A stretch of 64,000 nucleotides of DNA from Bacillota bacterium (lineage in GTDB: Bacteria > Bacillota > Clostridia > Lachnospirales > Lachnospiraceae). Shown here in pieces: positions 8,891 through 17,691 of this stretch; the first letter of the stretch is position 1, and each line of letters opens with the position of its first letter. Under the pieces are notes generated by a model that saw only the letters and a list, made by a program, of their open reading frames with translations, was not told the DNA's origin and searched no databases. The DNA is taken from positions 310,001 to 374,000 of the forward strand of contig JAEZZQ010000016.1 in NCBI GenBank assembly GCA_023442465.1, in the 5' to 3' direction. The translations under genes were made by a program, and so were the position numbers.

Positions 8891-9673
8891 CTATTTATCA
8901 AAATAAGAAAGTGCCAAGTCGATATCCTTTATTCTGCCTTCTATTTCTTTTTGCCTTATATTCCGTCTGCTGCTCTGCTGTTCATTCCCGCCGGCCGCTT
9001 TACTAAGGCCGGTAAGAATTTCCCCGCATAATGCCCGTTCTTTCATAAGAAATCCATGAAGCACCGGATTCTTTTTCTCTAAAAGGATGGGGCCGTATTT
9101 ATCCGACACCTGCCTGCTTATCGTCTGTAAAGCTGCGTCTTCATCCTGCCCCGCTCCGGGACGTGCTTTGATGACCGGATAATATTTGCCGTCCTCCAAA
9201 ATCATGTCCTCATCCGTTATATGATAGCCTTGCTTTCGCAAATATTCTCTCATACCGCGTATCTCGGACTGGGGCTGCAAAATAACTTCCTGCATAAAAC
9301 GTATCTTGTCCTTTCCTTCTTCCAGAATACGCTTTATCAATTTGCCTCCCATTCCCGCACAAATCAAGGTGTCCGCTTCTTCCCGGCGCAAAGCCGTCAC
9401 TCCGTCGGACAGTCTGGTTTCTATGTAGTCTGTCAAAGCATACTCTTCCACATGCTCTTTTGCAGCCTTCAAGGGGCCTTCTCCCACATCCATGGCCAAT
9501 GCCCTCGGGCTGATTCCGTTTCTTACCAGATATATGGAGACGAATCCATGGTCGCAGCCTACGTCGCACACAACATTCCCCTTCGTCACCATACCGGCTA
9601 CGCAGAGCATTCTGTCCGACAGCACGATTTCCTTGGACCAGGAGTTAACCTGTAAGTTTTCTTTTAGATTCAT
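8891..9673 (-). CDS. trmK: tRNA (adenine(22)-N1)-methyltransferase TrmK
   Basis: A 260-residue SAM-dependent methyltransferase. Motif I VVCDVGCDHGFVSIYL occupies residues ~34-49. DTLICAGMGGKLIKRIL and LQPQSEIRGMREYL are characteristic of TrmK (YqfN). The enzyme methylates N1 of A22 in the tRNA D-loop. It starts 12 bp after the rpoD stop, suggesting co-transcription. The ribosome site is weak (TCGGAT). An alternative start at LSDRM would trim about 18 residues and still leave a complete domain. Confidence 0.92.
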   Translation of the reverse strand: MNLKENLQVNSWSKEIVLSDRMLCVAGMVTKGNVVCDVGCDHGFVSIYLVRNGISPRALAMDVGEGPLKAAKEHVEEYALTDYIETRLSDGVTALRREEADTLICAGMGGKLIKRILEEGKDKIRFMQEVILQPQSEIRGMREYLRKQGYHITDEDMILEDGKYYPVIKARPGAGQDEDAALQTISRQVSDKYGPILLEKKNPVLHGFLMKERALCGEILTGLSKAAGGNEQQSSRRNIRQKEIEGRIKDIDLALSYFDK

Positions 9674-9685
9674 GTTTTTATCCGA

Positions 9686-10810
9686 TTAATCCAAGTAATC
9701 TTTCAGCTTGCGGCTTCTGCTTGGATGTCGAAGTTTACGGAGCGCTTTCGCTTCTATCTGTCTGATTCGCTCTCTGGTAACATTGAATTCCTTTCCAACC
9801 TCCTCCAGCGTTCTGGCCCGTCCGTCGTCCAAACCAAAGCGGAGGCGAAGCACTTTCTGCTCCCTTTCCGTCAAGGTACCAAGCACCTCTACAAGCTGCT
9901 CCTTTAATAGGGTAAAGGCCGCAGCATCCGCAGGTACCGGCACATTATCGTCCTGAATGAAATCGCCCAGGTGACTGTCTTCTTCTTCTCCGATAGGGGT
10001 TTCCAAAGAAACCGGTTCCTGGGAAATCTTGAGAATCTCTCTTACCCTGTCCACCGGCATATTCATTTCTTCCGCTATTTCTTCCGGGGAAGGCTCCCTG
10101 CCCAGCTCCTGAAGAAGCTGTCTGCTGACACGGATCAGCTTATTGATCGTCTCCACCATATGAACAGGAATACGGATCGTTCTCGCCTGATCTGCGATAG
10201 CTCTTGTAATCGCCTGACGAATCCACCATGTAGCATAAGTAGAAAACTTATATCCTTTTCTATAATCAAACTTTTCCACAGCCTTAATAAGACCAAGATT
10301 GCCCTCCTGAATCAAATCGAGAAAGAGCATACCACGGCCTACGTACCTCTTGGCTATGCTGACAACGAGACGAAGATTTGCTTCCGCAAGGCGTTTTTTT
10401 GCCTCATCATCGCCAAGTTCCATCTTCTTTGCCAGTTCGATTTCCTCCTCTGCGCTCAGAAGGGGAACCTTACCAATTTCCTTTAGATACATCCTGACGG
10501 GGTCTTCGATGCTGATGCCGTCCGGAACGGTAAGATCGATATTCTCCACATCGACCTCATCCTCCTCCGTGAGGATAATCTCCTCATCATCCACGTCGTC
10601 CTCCTCAGTGATACGAAGTACATCTACGTTATTCTGTTCCAGAGTTTCCATTATCTTATCGAAATGTTCCTCTTCCAGCGCCATGTCGGCGAAGAAATCG
10701 TTAATCTCCTGATACTCCAGTACATTCTTTTTCTTTTTAGCAGCGCTTAAGAGCTCCCTCAAATGCTCCTCAAACTTTGCTTGTGTGTTTTCATCCATTT
10801 TAGGTTCCAT
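9686..10810 (-). CDS. rpoD: Primary RNA polymerase sigma factor (SigA/RpoD)
   Basis: A 374-residue protein. An acidic region 1 (DDVDDEEIILTEEDEVDVE) precedes DPVRMYLKEIGKVPLL (region 1.2), then GNLGLIKAVEKFDYRKGYKFSTYATWWIRQAITRAIA (regions 2.3-2.4) and the C-terminal VTRERIRQIEAKALRKLRHPSR (region 4.2). It directs core polymerase to TTGACA/TATAAT promoters, several of which are visible in this window. It lies between dnaG and trmK, 28 bp after the dnaG stop. GAGGAAGG abuts the first ATG, so the ATG four codons later (10798) is an equally good start. Confidence 0.98.
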   Translation of the reverse strand: MEPKMDENTQAKFEEHLRELLSAAKKKKNVLEYQEINDFFADMALEEEHFDKIMETLEQNNVDVLRITEEDDVDDEEIILTEEDEVDVENIDLTVPDGISIEDPVRMYLKEIGKVPLLSAEEEIELAKKMELGDDEAKKRLAEANLRLVVSIAKRYVGRGMLFLDLIQEGNLGLIKAVEKFDYRKGYKFSTYATWWIRQAITRAIADQARTIRIPVHMVETINKLIRVSRQLLQELGREPSPEEIAEEMNMPVDRVREILKISQEPVSLETPIGEEEDSHLGDFIQDDNVPVPADAAAFTLLKEQLVEVLGTLTEREQKVLRLRFGLDDGRARTLEEVGKEFNVTRERIRQIEAKALRKLRHPSRSRKLKDYLD

Positions 10811-10838
10811 CCTTCCTCATGTAGTCATAGTATTATCT

Positions 10839-12620
10839 TTAATCTAAAGAAATATGCGTTTTGCTAAGTTCTTCCAACGCTTTTTTTCCCGCAATTACCT
10901 GCTTTAACGTACTTATGTCGGCACCGAGCCTGCCGGAATAATATTCATAGCTGTTCTTTTTTACCGTATAAACGATATCATGGAAAGCCTTTTCCCTCTC
11001 TTGTTTCGTCTCCAGCTCCTCCAGCTTGGTATTAAAAAGTGCCGCTACCTCCCGCTGGTCCTCTTCGTCCGTAAAAAGACTGATGATATGAGCCGGGTTC
11101 AGCTTTCCCTGCTCCAATCCCTCAAACAGCCTGTCCGCCACCTTCCGGTACAGCTCTTCCGTAAAATCCTCGGGGGATATATATTTCACAATTTTAGGAA
11201 ATACCTCCGGCTCCTCCGCAATCCAGGTAATAAGCAACCTTTGCGACTTCTTCATGTTCTCTTCCGGTGTATTTTTCTTCTCTGCGATTCCTGATTTGGG
11301 ACGGACAATCGGACTTACCAGCCCCGTCTGCGCCGCATAAGTGATTACCAGCTTCCTCAGATTGTCAAAGCCTACGTTATATTTATCCGCTACCGCTTCT
11401 ATGTAGTTCTCCCGTTCCACCTCCTCAGGAAAGCCGCATAGCTTCTTCGCGATTTCCCTATGAAATTTGGTCTTGGATTCCGGGTCTTTCAGGTTGTATT
11501 CCTTTTCCATGATACGAAGCTCGAAGAAAAAGCTGTTCTCCGCCTCATCGATCCTCTGGCGGAACGCCTCCGTTCCCAGATTCTGAATGAATTCGTCCGG
11601 ATCCTTATAAGGCTCAAGATTGAGTACTTTACCGCTTAAGTCCACCTCTTTCAATATGGAGATAGCCCGAAGCGCTGCGTTCACTCCCGCTCCGTCGCTG
11701 TCATAAGCGAGCAGCACTTCCTCCGTATAACGGCGCAGGAGATTCGCCTGCCCTGCAGTAAACGCCGTTCCGAGAGATGCCACTGCCTGCGTAAATCCGG
11801 CCTGGTGCATGGCAATAACGTCCATATAGCCTTCACATAGGATAATGTTGCTTTGCCGCGAGGTCCTCGCAAAGTTCAGACCGTACAAATTGCGGCTTTT
11901 ATCAAAAATCATCGTCTCCGGCGAATTTAAGTATTTCGGCTTGGCATCGCCCATCACGCGTCCGCCGAAGCCTACTACCCTGTGATTGATGTCCTGGATA
12001 GGGAAAATGACCCGATTCCAGAACTTGTCGTGAATCCCATATTTCTCATCGAAGCTTGCAAGCCCCGCTTCCTGTATCAGCTCGTCCCGGTAGCCCTTGG
12101 AGCGCAGATATTGTACCAAATCGTTACTGGATACGTTAGCGAATCCCAATCCGAACTTCTTCATCGTCTCGTCGCTAAGCTGCCTGTCCGCCAAATAGCG
12201 GTAGCCTATGCTGCCCTTCTGGGAACGGAGCTGATAATAAAAGTATTTCGCCGCCTCTTTATTCACTTCTAACAGCTTGTTTCTTTTGCCTTCCTTTTTC
12301 TTTACCTCTTCCGAATATTCTATCTCAGGCAAATCCACCTTTACCCTGTCCGCCAGCAGCTTGATTGCTTCAGGAAAGGTAAAGTTCTCATATTCCATAA
12401 TAAAAGTAAATACATTTCCGCCCGCCCCGCAGCCGAAGCAATAATACATCTGCTTACTTCCCGAAACGGAAAAAGAGGGGGACTTTTCATTATGAAAGGG
12501 GCATAGGCCGAAATGGCTGCTCCCTTTTTTCTGCAAACGCACATAACCGGAAATCACATCTACTATATCGTTTTTCGACCGTACTTCTTCAACTAACTCA
12601 TCAGGATAGTACACGCTCAT
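10839..12620 (-). CDS. dnaG: DNA primase
   Basis: A 593-residue protein with the DnaG domain order. The N-terminal zinc ribbon has Cys40, His43, Cys61 and Cys64 (LCPFHNEKSPSFSV, YYCFGCGAGG). The catalytic core follows with a TOPRIM fold (ILCEGYMDVIAM near residue 261, LLAYDSDGAG near 309). A C-terminal helicase-interaction region ends KALEELSKTHISLD. It makes RNA primers at the replication fork with DnaB. AAGAAGGGAA precedes ATG 12620. The order dgt-dnaG-rpoD is the clostridial form of the macromolecular synthesis operon. Confidence 0.97.
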   Translation of the reverse strand: MSVYYPDELVEEVRSKNDIVDVISGYVRLQKKGSSHFGLCPFHNEKSPSFSVSGSKQMYYCFGCGAGGNVFTFIMEYENFTFPEAIKLLADRVKVDLPEIEYSEEVKKKEGKRNKLLEVNKEAAKYFYYQLRSQKGSIGYRYLADRQLSDETMKKFGLGFANVSSNDLVQYLRSKGYRDELIQEAGLASFDEKYGIHDKFWNRVIFPIQDINHRVVGFGGRVMGDAKPKYLNSPETMIFDKSRNLYGLNFARTSRQSNIILCEGYMDVIAMHQAGFTQAVASLGTAFTAGQANLLRRYTEEVLLAYDSDGAGVNAALRAISILKEVDLSGKVLNLEPYKDPDEFIQNLGTEAFRQRIDEAENSFFFELRIMEKEYNLKDPESKTKFHREIAKKLCGFPEEVERENYIEAVADKYNVGFDNLRKLVITYAAQTGLVSPIVRPKSGIAEKKNTPEENMKKSQRLLITWIAEEPEVFPKIVKYISPEDFTEELYRKVADRLFEGLEQGKLNPAHIISLFTDEEDQREVAALFNTKLEELETKQEREKAFHDIVYTVKKNSYEYYSGRLGADISTLKQVIAGKKALEELSKTHISLD

Positions 12621-12670
12621 TTCCCTTCTTTAATCTGTAATATATCAAATAGTTATACGCCGCCTCACGC

Positions 12671-13684
12671 TCAATAATGCCACGACTTCGGTATGAACAA
12701 TTCTTCATACTTGGCAATGGCGAAGCGGTCCGTCATCGCTCCGATGAAATCGCATACGATAATCTGAGCAGGTTCCCCATACTCCTCCATCCGCGCGGTA
12801 AGATGCTTCGGAAGAAGCTCCATATGGCGAAGATAATATTCATAAAGCGATTCCATCAGCATTTCTGCTTTTTTCTCCTCGCTCTTGGCTTCCTTGTTCT
12901 TATACACCCGATCGAACATGAATTCCCTCAGCTTTTTCATAGCCTCGGCAACGGGAGGCGACATCATAATATCGTCTTTGTCATAGCTGGTGGTTACCAA
13001 ATCGTGAATGAAATGATCCAGGCGCTCCCCCGTAGTCTTTCCGATCACCTCTCCGATTTCCTCAGGAACATCGGATTCCTTCAAAATCCCGCCGCGGACA
13101 GCATCGTCCATATCGTGATGGATATATGCAATCTTATCCGAAAACCGGACAATTTTTCCTTCTAATGTAAAGGGCATTCCTTTTGTCTGATGGTTACGGA
13201 TACCGTCTCTGACTTCCTCCGTCAGATTAAGTCCCTGTCCGTCCTTCTCCAGACTATCCACCGTGCGAACGCTTTGTTCGCTGTGGCAAAAGCCGTACGG
13301 GCACACTCTGTCAAGAGCTCTCTCTCCCGCATGTCCAAAAGGTGTATGGCCCAAATCATGTCCTAAAGCAATGGCTTCCACCAAATCCTCGTTCATCCGA
13401 AGGGCTTTGGCAATGGTGCGGGCATTCTGAGATACCTCCAGCGTATGGGTCAGCCTCGTCCTGTAATGATCGCCCTCCGGCGTCAAAAAGACCTGCGTCT
13501 TATCCTTCAGACGCCTGAATGCCTTGCTGTGCAGTATTCTGTCCCTATCCCGCTGATAGACCGGGCGGATGTCGCACTGTTCTTCCTCCCTCAGCCTGCC
13601 TCTGGAATTCATGCTAAGGGACGCATAGGGGCTTAAATATTCTTTTTCCCACTGCTCCAGTTTCTCTCGAATCAACATGATCAC
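12671..13684 (-). CDS. dgt: Deoxyguanosinetriphosphate triphosphohydrolase-like protein
   Basis: A 337-residue HD-superfamily hydrolase. The metal site is built from the H of THTLEVSQNARTIAKAL, the GHDLGHTPFGHAGE motif (HD pair near residue 110) and a downstream Asp in FSDKIAYIHHDMDDA. Family reaction: dGTP (or other dNTP) to nucleoside plus triphosphate. It is the first gene of the dgt-dnaG-rpoD set, 50 bp ahead of dnaG, so it may tune dNTP pools with replication. The frame opens at GTG 13684, with an in-frame ATG at 13678; the start is uncertain between them. Confidence 0.93.
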   Translation of the reverse strand: MIMLIREKLEQWEKEYLSPYASLSMNSRGRLREEEQCDIRPVYQRDRDRILHSKAFRRLKDKTQVFLTPEGDHYRTRLTHTLEVSQNARTIAKALRMNEDLVEAIALGHDLGHTPFGHAGERALDRVCPYGFCHSEQSVRTVDSLEKDGQGLNLTEEVRDGIRNHQTKGMPFTLEGKIVRFSDKIAYIHHDMDDAVRGGILKESDVPEEIGEVIGKTTGERLDHFIHDLVTTSYDKDDIMMSPPVAEAMKKLREFMFDRVYKNKEAKSEEKKAEMLMESLYEYYLRHMELLPKHLTARMEEYGEPAQIIVCDFIGAMTDRFAIAKYEELFIPKSWHY

Positions 13685-13808
13685 TCAGCTTTTACCTTTA
13701 CCTTTCGCTGCCATATACAAAAATCGGTCACTGTATTAAATATTCTCGACCCATTCAGAAATTCCTTTATTTTTTCTTTATTTTGCAGTTATTTTTTTAT
13801 CGCACGAT

Positions 13809-14741
13809 TTAGCGGCATACATCATAAATGAATTCCGCATTCTTATCCATGGCTTCATATGCTGTCTTAAAGGGTGACATCTGGAACACATGCCACATTC
13901 CTTTGAATACATCGATTTTCACGGAAACATTGGCTTTTGCCATCTTCTTATGGAGCAGGGTGGCATCATTTAGCAGCATCTCATTATCGCCCACTTGTAT
14001 ATAAGTCGAGGGAAAACCTTCAAAATCTCCAAAAACCGGGGAAATCAACGGATTTTCCAAGTCCTGCCCTGATGCATAGTTTTGTATCATCTGCGCGATA
14101 TAGTCTTCATTCAGTACGGGGTCCACCTCTTTTTTGTTCCCGTAGGACTTTCCTGAGGAAGTCAAGTCTGTCCAGGGGGACATCAGCACAAGTCCTCTGG
14201 GAAGAAGCCTTTCTTCCTCTTTCAGCTTAAGAGTAAGGGCGAGAGCCAGATTCCCTCCTGCTGAATCACCCGCTATCACCACATCCCGCGCCCCATAGCC
14301 TAAGAGCATAAGATAGTTCCATGCCGCTACGGCATCCTCTAATGCCGCCGGATAAGGGTGCTCCGGCGCCAGCCTGTAATCGAAGCTGAACACGTCCATC
14401 GATGTTGACATCGCCAGCTTTGTCGTCAAGGTTCTGGCATACTGACTGCTGCCCGTGGAATAGCCTCCGCCATGACAGTATAGTATCACATGCTTTTTCA
14501 TATGAGCTCTGTTTACCGCAATCCATTCTCCGTACATCTCATCGATACGAACTGCCTTCACAGTAGTTTCCTTGCTATTTCCCAAAAGAGCACCAAAATA
14601 ATCCTGAGACTGTCTGTACTTCTCAATATCCGTATTTTCCACCACGCTATGAACCCGTTTGATAAGGTTCATCAAATTTTGATTTCTTTTATCCGACTTT
14701 GCCATATGAACCGCCGCACCTTTCTTATAAATAATAACCAT
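13809..14741 (-). CDS. Alpha/beta hydrolase, hormone-sensitive-lipase-type esterase
   Basis: A 310-residue hydrolase. The oxyanion-hole HGGGYSTGSSQ, the nucleophile elbow GDSAGGNLALAL, a late Asp in QVGDNEMLLNDA and the His in GMWHVFQM give the HSL-family triad. It should cleave carboxyl esters of small lipids or acylated sugars in the cytoplasm. It is divergent from the acyltransferase gene at 14986. An esterase beside an acyl transferase and a DUF6320-like membrane protein suggests one acyl-transfer pathway (inference). Start is uncertain: ATG 14741 and ATG 14705 (MAKSDKRN) both have weak sites. Confidence 0.85.
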   Translation of the reverse strand: MVIIYKKGAAVHMAKSDKRNQNLMNLIKRVHSVVENTDIEKYRQSQDYFGALLGNSKETTVKAVRIDEMYGEWIAVNRAHMKKHVILYCHGGGYSTGSSQYARTLTTKLAMSTSMDVFSFDYRLAPEHPYPAALEDAVAAWNYLMLLGYGARDVVIAGDSAGGNLALALTLKLKEEERLLPRGLVLMSPWTDLTSSGKSYGNKKEVDPVLNEDYIAQMIQNYASGQDLENPLISPVFGDFEGFPSTYIQVGDNEMLLNDATLLHKKMAKANVSVKIDVFKGMWHVFQMSPFKTAYEAMDKNAEFIYDVCR

Positions 14742-14766
14742 AATCCATCATTTTTAAGTCAATTCT

Positions 14767-14795
14767 ATCACATAATTTACATTTTGTGGTATACT
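14767..14795 (+). promoter_or_regulatory. Candidate extended -10 promoter for 14986 gene
   Basis: TGGTATACT gives an extended -10 (hexamer 14790-14795). The -35 region is poor (ATCACA at a 17-bp spacing). Predicted transcription would start at about 14802, the first base of the inserted 133-bp element. Inference only. Confidence 0.35.
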
Positions 14796-14801
14796 CTATA
14801 C

Positions 14802-14934
14802 ATTACAGTTCACACAGTAGCTTAACATTTGCTGTTGAGCTACGTAAGAACGTGATGCAAGAGATGATTTCTGCTTCGCGAAGCGAATTTAAATGCAGAA
14901 ATCATGCGTTACTGAGAACGGAGTGAACAGTAAC
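14802..14934 (+). mobile_element. 133-bp MITE-like element, copy 1
   Basis: The ends are ATTACAGTTCAC and GTGAACAGTAAC, an imperfect 12-bp inverted repeat. The flanks CTCTATAC at 14794-14801 and 14935-14942 are an exact 8-bp duplication (the match even continues for another 8 bases). The interior holds GTAGCTTAAC/GTTGAGCTAC and GATTTCTGC/GCAGAAATC hairpins. There is no transposase, so it would need one in trans. Other copies lie at 18602-18734 (opposite orientation) and 47765-47898. Confidence 0.85.
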
Positions 14935-14985
14935 CTCTATACATTACAGTAAGAATCTTTCATCTTTCTATTTCGGGGGATATTT

Positions 14986-16293
14986 ATGACTGCACGCAAG
15001 GACAAAACTACACTGCATAAAAAAAGCGAGAAACGGACCTGGTATAAACTGGATCTGTCCGCCATCGTATATCCCACTCTTCAGCGCAAGGATTTTTCTT
15101 CCGTTTACCGGCTTTCCGTGGTGCTGAAGGAGACTATACGCCCCGATGTTTTACAGCAGGCGGTGGATATTGCGCTGAAACGCTTTCCCACATATAAAGT
15201 AGCTATCCGAAAGGGCTTGTTCTGGCGTTACTTAGAACCCAACAACAGACCCGGCCCCTTCGTTCAGCCCGACATCAAAAATCCCTGCATGCCCATGCCC
15301 TTCAAAGCCAATAATCGCTATTTGATCCGAATTTATTATCATGAATGCCGGATTGCTCTGGAAGCACATCACAGCTTAGGCGACGGCAGCGGCGGCATGT
15401 GCGTACTGCAGACGATTACCGCGGTTTACCTGCGCCTGTTAGGACACGAGATTTCCTGCGGCGGCTTCGTTCTGGATGTGGATGGGGAACCTGATCCCGA
15501 AGAGCTGGAGGATGCTTACATGCGTTATGCCAATGCGAAGGTGCGCCCGCCCCGCCCCGGAGAAAAGACTTACCGGGTACGCGGTACAAAAGAGCCCTTT
15601 TATACGCTCAATATTGTCGACGGCATCATGTCCGTGAAGGAGGTCATGAACGTTGCCTCCAAATATCATGCTACGATTACGGAATACTTGAATTCCGTAC
15701 TTTTATACTCTTTGCTGCAAAAGCAGGCGGAGGAACTGCACCTGAAGCTGCGTCCGGTAAAAATCGCCATGCCGGTCAATCTAAGACGCTTTTTTCCTTC
15801 CAAAACACTTCGTAATTTCATAACCATGATATATCCCTCCATCGATCCGAGGCTTGGAGAATATACCTTCGAGGAAATAGTAGTCCATGTGCACAATTAC
15901 ATGCGCTATTATATCAACGAAAAATTTTTAAGGGGTGATATTACCACGAATGCGGCAACTCAGCGGAATCCGATAATACGCGTCATTCCTCTTTTTATCA
16001 AGGATTTTACCGTCCGCTTTTTTTACACGAAGATCCAGGATAAGAATTCCTCCGCGGGGCTTACCAATATGGGGGCGCTAAAGGTACCGGAGGATATGAA
16101 GCAGTATATCGAGCGATTCGATATTTATATGGGGCAGCCTTTTTCCTCCCGTACCAACTGCGCTATTTCCAGCTTCGAGGACACCCTTACCATCAACTTT
16201 GCCAGCAGCATCATCGAGGCAGATGTGGAGAGATACTTTTTCCGCAAGCTTGTCCAAGACGGAATTCATATTAAAATAGAAAGCAACCGATAG
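14986..16293 (+). CDS. Condensation-type acyltransferase (alcohol acetyltransferase-like)
   Basis: A 435-residue protein with the chloramphenicol-acetyltransferase/condensation fold signature HHSLGDG (His128-His129, Asp132; pattern HHxxxDG), with His129 as likely catalytic base. A second-half segment KIAMPVNLRRFFPSKTLRNF resembles the bridging region of this superfamily. It is probably a cytoplasmic acyl-CoA-dependent O-acyltransferase; the acceptor is unknown. GGGGGATATTT precedes ATG 14986. It is followed after 11 bp by the DUF6320-like gene and faces an esterase gene, an association that points to lipid or glycan acylation (inference). Confidence 0.75.
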   Translation: MTARKDKTTLHKKSEKRTWYKLDLSAIVYPTLQRKDFSSVYRLSVVLKETIRPDVLQQAVDIALKRFPTYKVAIRKGLFWRYLEPNNRPGPFVQPDIKNPCMPMPFKANNRYLIRIYYHECRIALEAHHSLGDGSGGMCVLQTITAVYLRLLGHEISCGGFVLDVDGEPDPEELEDAYMRYANAKVRPPRPGEKTYRVRGTKEPFYTLNIVDGIMSVKEVMNVASKYHATITEYLNSVLLYSLLQKQAEELHLKLRPVKIAMPVNLRRFFPSKTLRNFITMIYPSIDPRLGEYTFEEIVVHVHNYMRYYINEKFLRGDITTNAATQRNPIIRVIPLFIKDFTVRFFYTKIQDKNSSAGLTNMGALKVPEDMKQYIERFDIYMGQPFSSRTNCAISSFEDTLTINFASSIIEADVERYFFRKLVQDGIHIKIESNR

Positions 16294-16304
16294 GAGGTTA
16301 TTAT

Positions 16305-17009
16305 ATGTCATATTGTGTAAATTGCGGTGTGGAATTGGATGCGGACCTGCAAAAATGCCCTCTCTGCCATACACCGGTCATCAACCCGAGCGAGTTGAAG
16401 AAAATGGATCGTCCGTCCTCTTACCCCCATGAAAAAGGGCAGGTGGAGGTCGTAAAAAGAAAGGATTTGGGAATTCTTTTGTCGGTAGTCCTCGGCGCTG
16501 CTGCTATAAGCTGTGCGCTGCTGAATCTGTTGGTCTTTACTAACAGCATGTGGTCGCTGTTAATCATCGGTATATGTATTATTCTTTTCGTGTTGGCTGT
16601 CCCGGCTGTCATATACACGAAGCTGCCCATTTATCTGTCGCTGTTGTTTGACGGGATCGCGGTAGGAGGATATTTGTATATGATCACCTATCTTACCCCC
16701 TCGCCCGAATGGTTCTGGCTGCTCGCTTTGCCGATTACAGCGTTAGTAACACTGTTAGTTGAAATATTCACGTTCCTGCTTCGTATGTTTCCTGTTTCTT
16801 TTATTACTACAACGTTATACTTTTTCGCAGAAATCGCTATTCTATGCATGGGTATCGAGCTTCTCATCGACAAGTTCCTGCTAAAACCGCTGGGATTGTC
16901 ATGGTCTGCCGTGGTTCTGACCGCATGCAGCATTATTGTCATCGCACTTATTACTCTTTTATCCAAGAGGCGGCTGCGCGATGAAGTCAGAAGGCGGCTG
17001 CACTTTTAG
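16305..17009 (+). CDS. Zinc-ribbon membrane protein, DUF6320-like
   Basis: A 234-residue protein. Residues 4-21 form a CxxC...CxxC zinc ribbon (Cys4, Cys7, Cys18, Cys21) typical of bacterial membrane-protein N-termini. Six hydrophobic segments follow between residues ~55 and 222, ending in a basic tail KRRLRDEVRRRLHF. AGGAGG lies 7 nt before the ATG. It is probably co-transcribed with the acyltransferase. Its 3' end overlaps the convergent DUF4125-like gene by 51 bp. No function is known to me; DUF6320 is a recollection from similar proteins and not a search result. Confidence 0.75.
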   Translation: MSYCVNCGVELDADLQKCPLCHTPVINPSELKKMDRPSSYPHEKGQVEVVKRKDLGILLSVVLGAAAISCALLNLLVFTNSMWSLLIIGICIILFVLAVPAVIYTKLPIYLSLLFDGIAVGGYLYMITYLTPSPEWFWLLALPITALVTLLVEIFTFLLRMFPVSFITTTLYFFAEIAILCMGIELLIDKFLLKPLGLSWSAVVLTACSIIVIALITLLSKRRLRDEVRRRLHF

Positions 17010-17633
17010 GCCGTGCTTTTTCTCCGCTTCCTCGATGCTCTTATAGCCGTAGAATTTCGTTTCGTTCTCAATAATCTGCTTTTCCAGATTTCCGCCTTTT
17101 TCATAGGTTTCTTTGGTCTGGGCCAGCAACAAACTTACCGTTTTCTCCGAACAGGTCAGAAGCTCCCCTCTGAAATAACTTTCTACGGAGGAGCCGTTAG
17201 CAGGAGAATCCTCCTGTGTTTTGGCCACCCTTCCGTTTTCCCTCAGATTCGGATAATGGGAAATCATATCATTGTCCCATTCCAGATGGATTGCCACCAG
17301 CTCCTCCACCATCTTTTTTTTGCGTTCGGAGGCCTTCGGTATATATTCTTTTACCCTCTCATATTCCTCCGGATATGTAACTTCCATCATCCTCGCATAT
17401 TTTTCAAACAGAAGGTTCCTGCCCTCTTCGCAGGCCGCCTTAAGATCCTCCATATAGCTCTTAAGTATTTCGTCAGTATAGACCATCCACTGACTCATTC
17501 TCATACGGAAAAACGTATCCGGGTCCTCCTGACAGGAAGCCCTTCCTCCGGTATTATAAACATGCTGAAACATATCCCATTCAATCTGTACAATATCGAA
17601 GATCAACTGTTCTCTTTCCGTAATTTCCGCCAT
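16959..17633 (-). CDS. DUF4125 family protein
   Basis: A 224-residue soluble, helix-rich, acidic protein. The start EREQLIFDIVQIEWDMFQHVYNTGGRASCQ and the pattern TFFRMRMSQWMVYTDEIL match the DUF4125 family as I remember it. No catalytic motif or membrane segment is visible. GAGGAGATAACAG precedes ATG 17633. Its last 51 bases overlap the end of the plus-strand membrane-protein gene, so the two transcripts would be antisense there. Function unknown. Confidence 0.8.
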   Translation of the reverse strand: MAEITEREQLIFDIVQIEWDMFQHVYNTGGRASCQEDPDTFFRMRMSQWMVYTDEILKSYMEDLKAACEEGRNLLFEKYARMMEVTYPEEYERVKEYIPKASERKKKMVEELVAIHLEWDNDMISHYPNLRENGRVAKTQEDSPANGSSVESYFRGELLTCSEKTVSLLLAQTKETYEKGGNLEKQIIENETKFYGYKSIEEAEKKHGLKVQPPSDFIAQPPLG

Positions 17634-17691
17634 CTGTTATCTCCTCGTCCTTCTGTCTTTCTTTTATGTCCATGATACCTGCTTAAATGCC

